Shown here: positions 63,496 through 64,000 of the stretch, one piece after another
Position numbering within the stretch: the first letter of the stretch is position 1
Layout of the letters: the number at the start of each line of letters is the position of its first letter
From: Palsa-504 sp963795795
GTDB lineage: Bacteria; Actinomycetota; Actinomycetes; Streptosporangiales; Streptosporangiaceae
NCBI GenBank assembly: GCA_963795795.1
Contig: CAWCJS010000007.1
Span: forward strand, 248,001-312,000
Length of the DNA stretch: 64,000 nucleotides
Direction of reading: 5' to 3'
Notes under the pieces: model-generated
Told to the model about the DNA's origin: nothing
What the model saw: the letters and a program-made list of their open reading frames with translations, nothing else
The model's database searches: none
Position numbers and translations under genes: made by a program

Positions 63496-64000
63496 ATGAT
63501 GCGACGCCTCCCGGCCTGGTTGCGGGCCGTCCCGGTCGGCATTGTGCTGGTGGCCGCCTCGTCCTGCGGCACCAGCACTCCGGCTGGGCCTTCGGGCCCG
63601 CCCTCGAGTTCCGCCGCGCCGACGGCGTCGGCGCCGGGAGGCGCGACCGGTTGCGACACCGGCGCGTGGCGTTCCGCCCCGGTCAGCGTCACTCATACGG
63701 TGCCGACGCCTGGCCTGCCGGTCGTCACCGCCATCAGGACGGCCGCGCATCCCGAGTGCGGCTACGACCGCCTCGTGCTCGACCTCACCGGGCCGGTGCC
63801 GAGTTACGACATCAGGTACGTTACTGCGGTCATTGCCGACCCGTCCGGGGAGCCGATTACGTTGCCCGGGCGCGCCTACCTGCTGATCACGCTGCACGAG
63901 GCCCAGGCGCATAACGACTCCGGGGTATCCACCATCGTTCGGGCTAAGCAGACCGTTGACTACCCGGTGCTGAAGAGCTACGCGGTGGCCGGGGACTTCG
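63496..64000 (+). CDS. AMIN-like domain lipoprotein, cut at window end
   Basis: The gene is open at the right edge, with 168 codons seen. Signal peptide MMRRLPAWLRAVPVGIVLVAASSC ends in a lipobox-like ASSC. A Ser/Gly/Pro-rich linker is followed by a beta domain with CGYDRLVLDLTGPVPSYDIRYV, similar to the AMIN-like domain in actinobacterial lipoproteins. It is divergent from the response regulator, 228 bases away, and could be its target. Start is the first of two adjacent ATGs. Confidence 0.7.
   Translation, partial: MMRRLPAWLRAVPVGIVLVAASSCGTSTPAGPSGPPSSSAAPTASAPGGATGCDTGAWRSAPVSVTHTVPTPGLPVVTAIRTAAHPECGYDRLVLDLTGPVPSYDIRYVTAVIADPSGEPITLPGRAYLLITLHEAQAHNDSGVSTIVRAKQTVDYPVLKSYAVAGDF

Overview
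This window comes from a high-GC Gram-positive genome, most likely a filamentous or related actinomycete (a Streptosporangiales-like order is a guess). The evidence is the strong G/C bias at third codon positions, many GTG/TTG starts behind GGAGG sites, and typically actinobacterial families: a mycothiol-dependent maleylpyruvate-isomerase-like protein, an F420/LLM-type oxidoreductase, a DUF222/HNH 13E12 protein, CU044_5270- and MDMPI-type proteins, and a Zur-controlled zinc uptake operon. No rRNA, plasmid origin or CRISPR array was seen. One tRNA (initiator Met) is present.

Layout. 0-6.7 kb: end of a polyphosphate kinase 2 gene, a bicupin, a frameshifted EamA exporter facing a GCS2/ATP-grasp amidoligase pair, then an ArsR/SRPBCC/small-protein operon and an MntP pump. 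6.7-12.6 kb: a secreted protein, a two-component system preceded by three direct repeats, a zinc dehydrogenase, a LmbE deacetylase and pdxH. 12.6-18.9 kb: a broken helical-repeat gene, a sigma/anti-sigma pair, a kinase-like phosphotransferase beside a PCC-motif methyltransferase, and small membrane or lipoproteins. 18.9-24.2 kb is the accessory part: a deleted RibD-like remnant, a large NB-ARC ATPase with softer base composition, an IS630 element with recognisable ends and TA duplication, and a PIN/Phd toxin-antitoxin pair with its operator.

24.3-35.8 kb: initiator tRNA, an RNase HI without its normal stop, cupin/MBL/EamA genes, then a group for nucleotide-activated polyol or glycan chemistry (GT87-like, DUF5941-like, IspD-like, aminotransferase III, GT2), PhoH and undecaprenyl/decaprenyl synthase. 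35.9-39.2 kb: a conserved hypothetical gene, a frameshifted SDR and a frameshifted DUF222/HNH gene. 39.4-48.9 kb: a second sigma/anti-sigma pair behind a perfect TGTGA-N6-TCACA site, a DUF2855/TetR divergent pair with a palindrome, a frameshifted acyl-CoA dehydrogenase, an NlpC/P60 hydrolase with an unusual middle domain, then a secreted protein of three 303-bp repeats followed by a third sigma/anti-sigma pair.

48.7-54.9 kb is a zinc operon (binding protein, ATPase, two permeases, and a translationally coupled DUF255/thioredoxin-fold protein) divergent from zur with a Zur box between them. 54.9-64 kb: serine hydrolase, acyltransferase, a phosphodiesterase-like membrane protein, LLM oxidoreductase, universal stress protein, a tail-to-tail histidine kinase and response regulator, and the start of a lipoprotein.

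Two things stand out. First, the 46.1-48.9 kb locus may be a self-contained surface-signalling unit in which the secreted repeats resemble the extracytoplasmic part of the anti-sigma partner. Second, at least eight otherwise conserved genes carry single frameshifts, so either the assembly has residual indels or several genes are decaying. Both possibilities affect how the gene calls below should be read.
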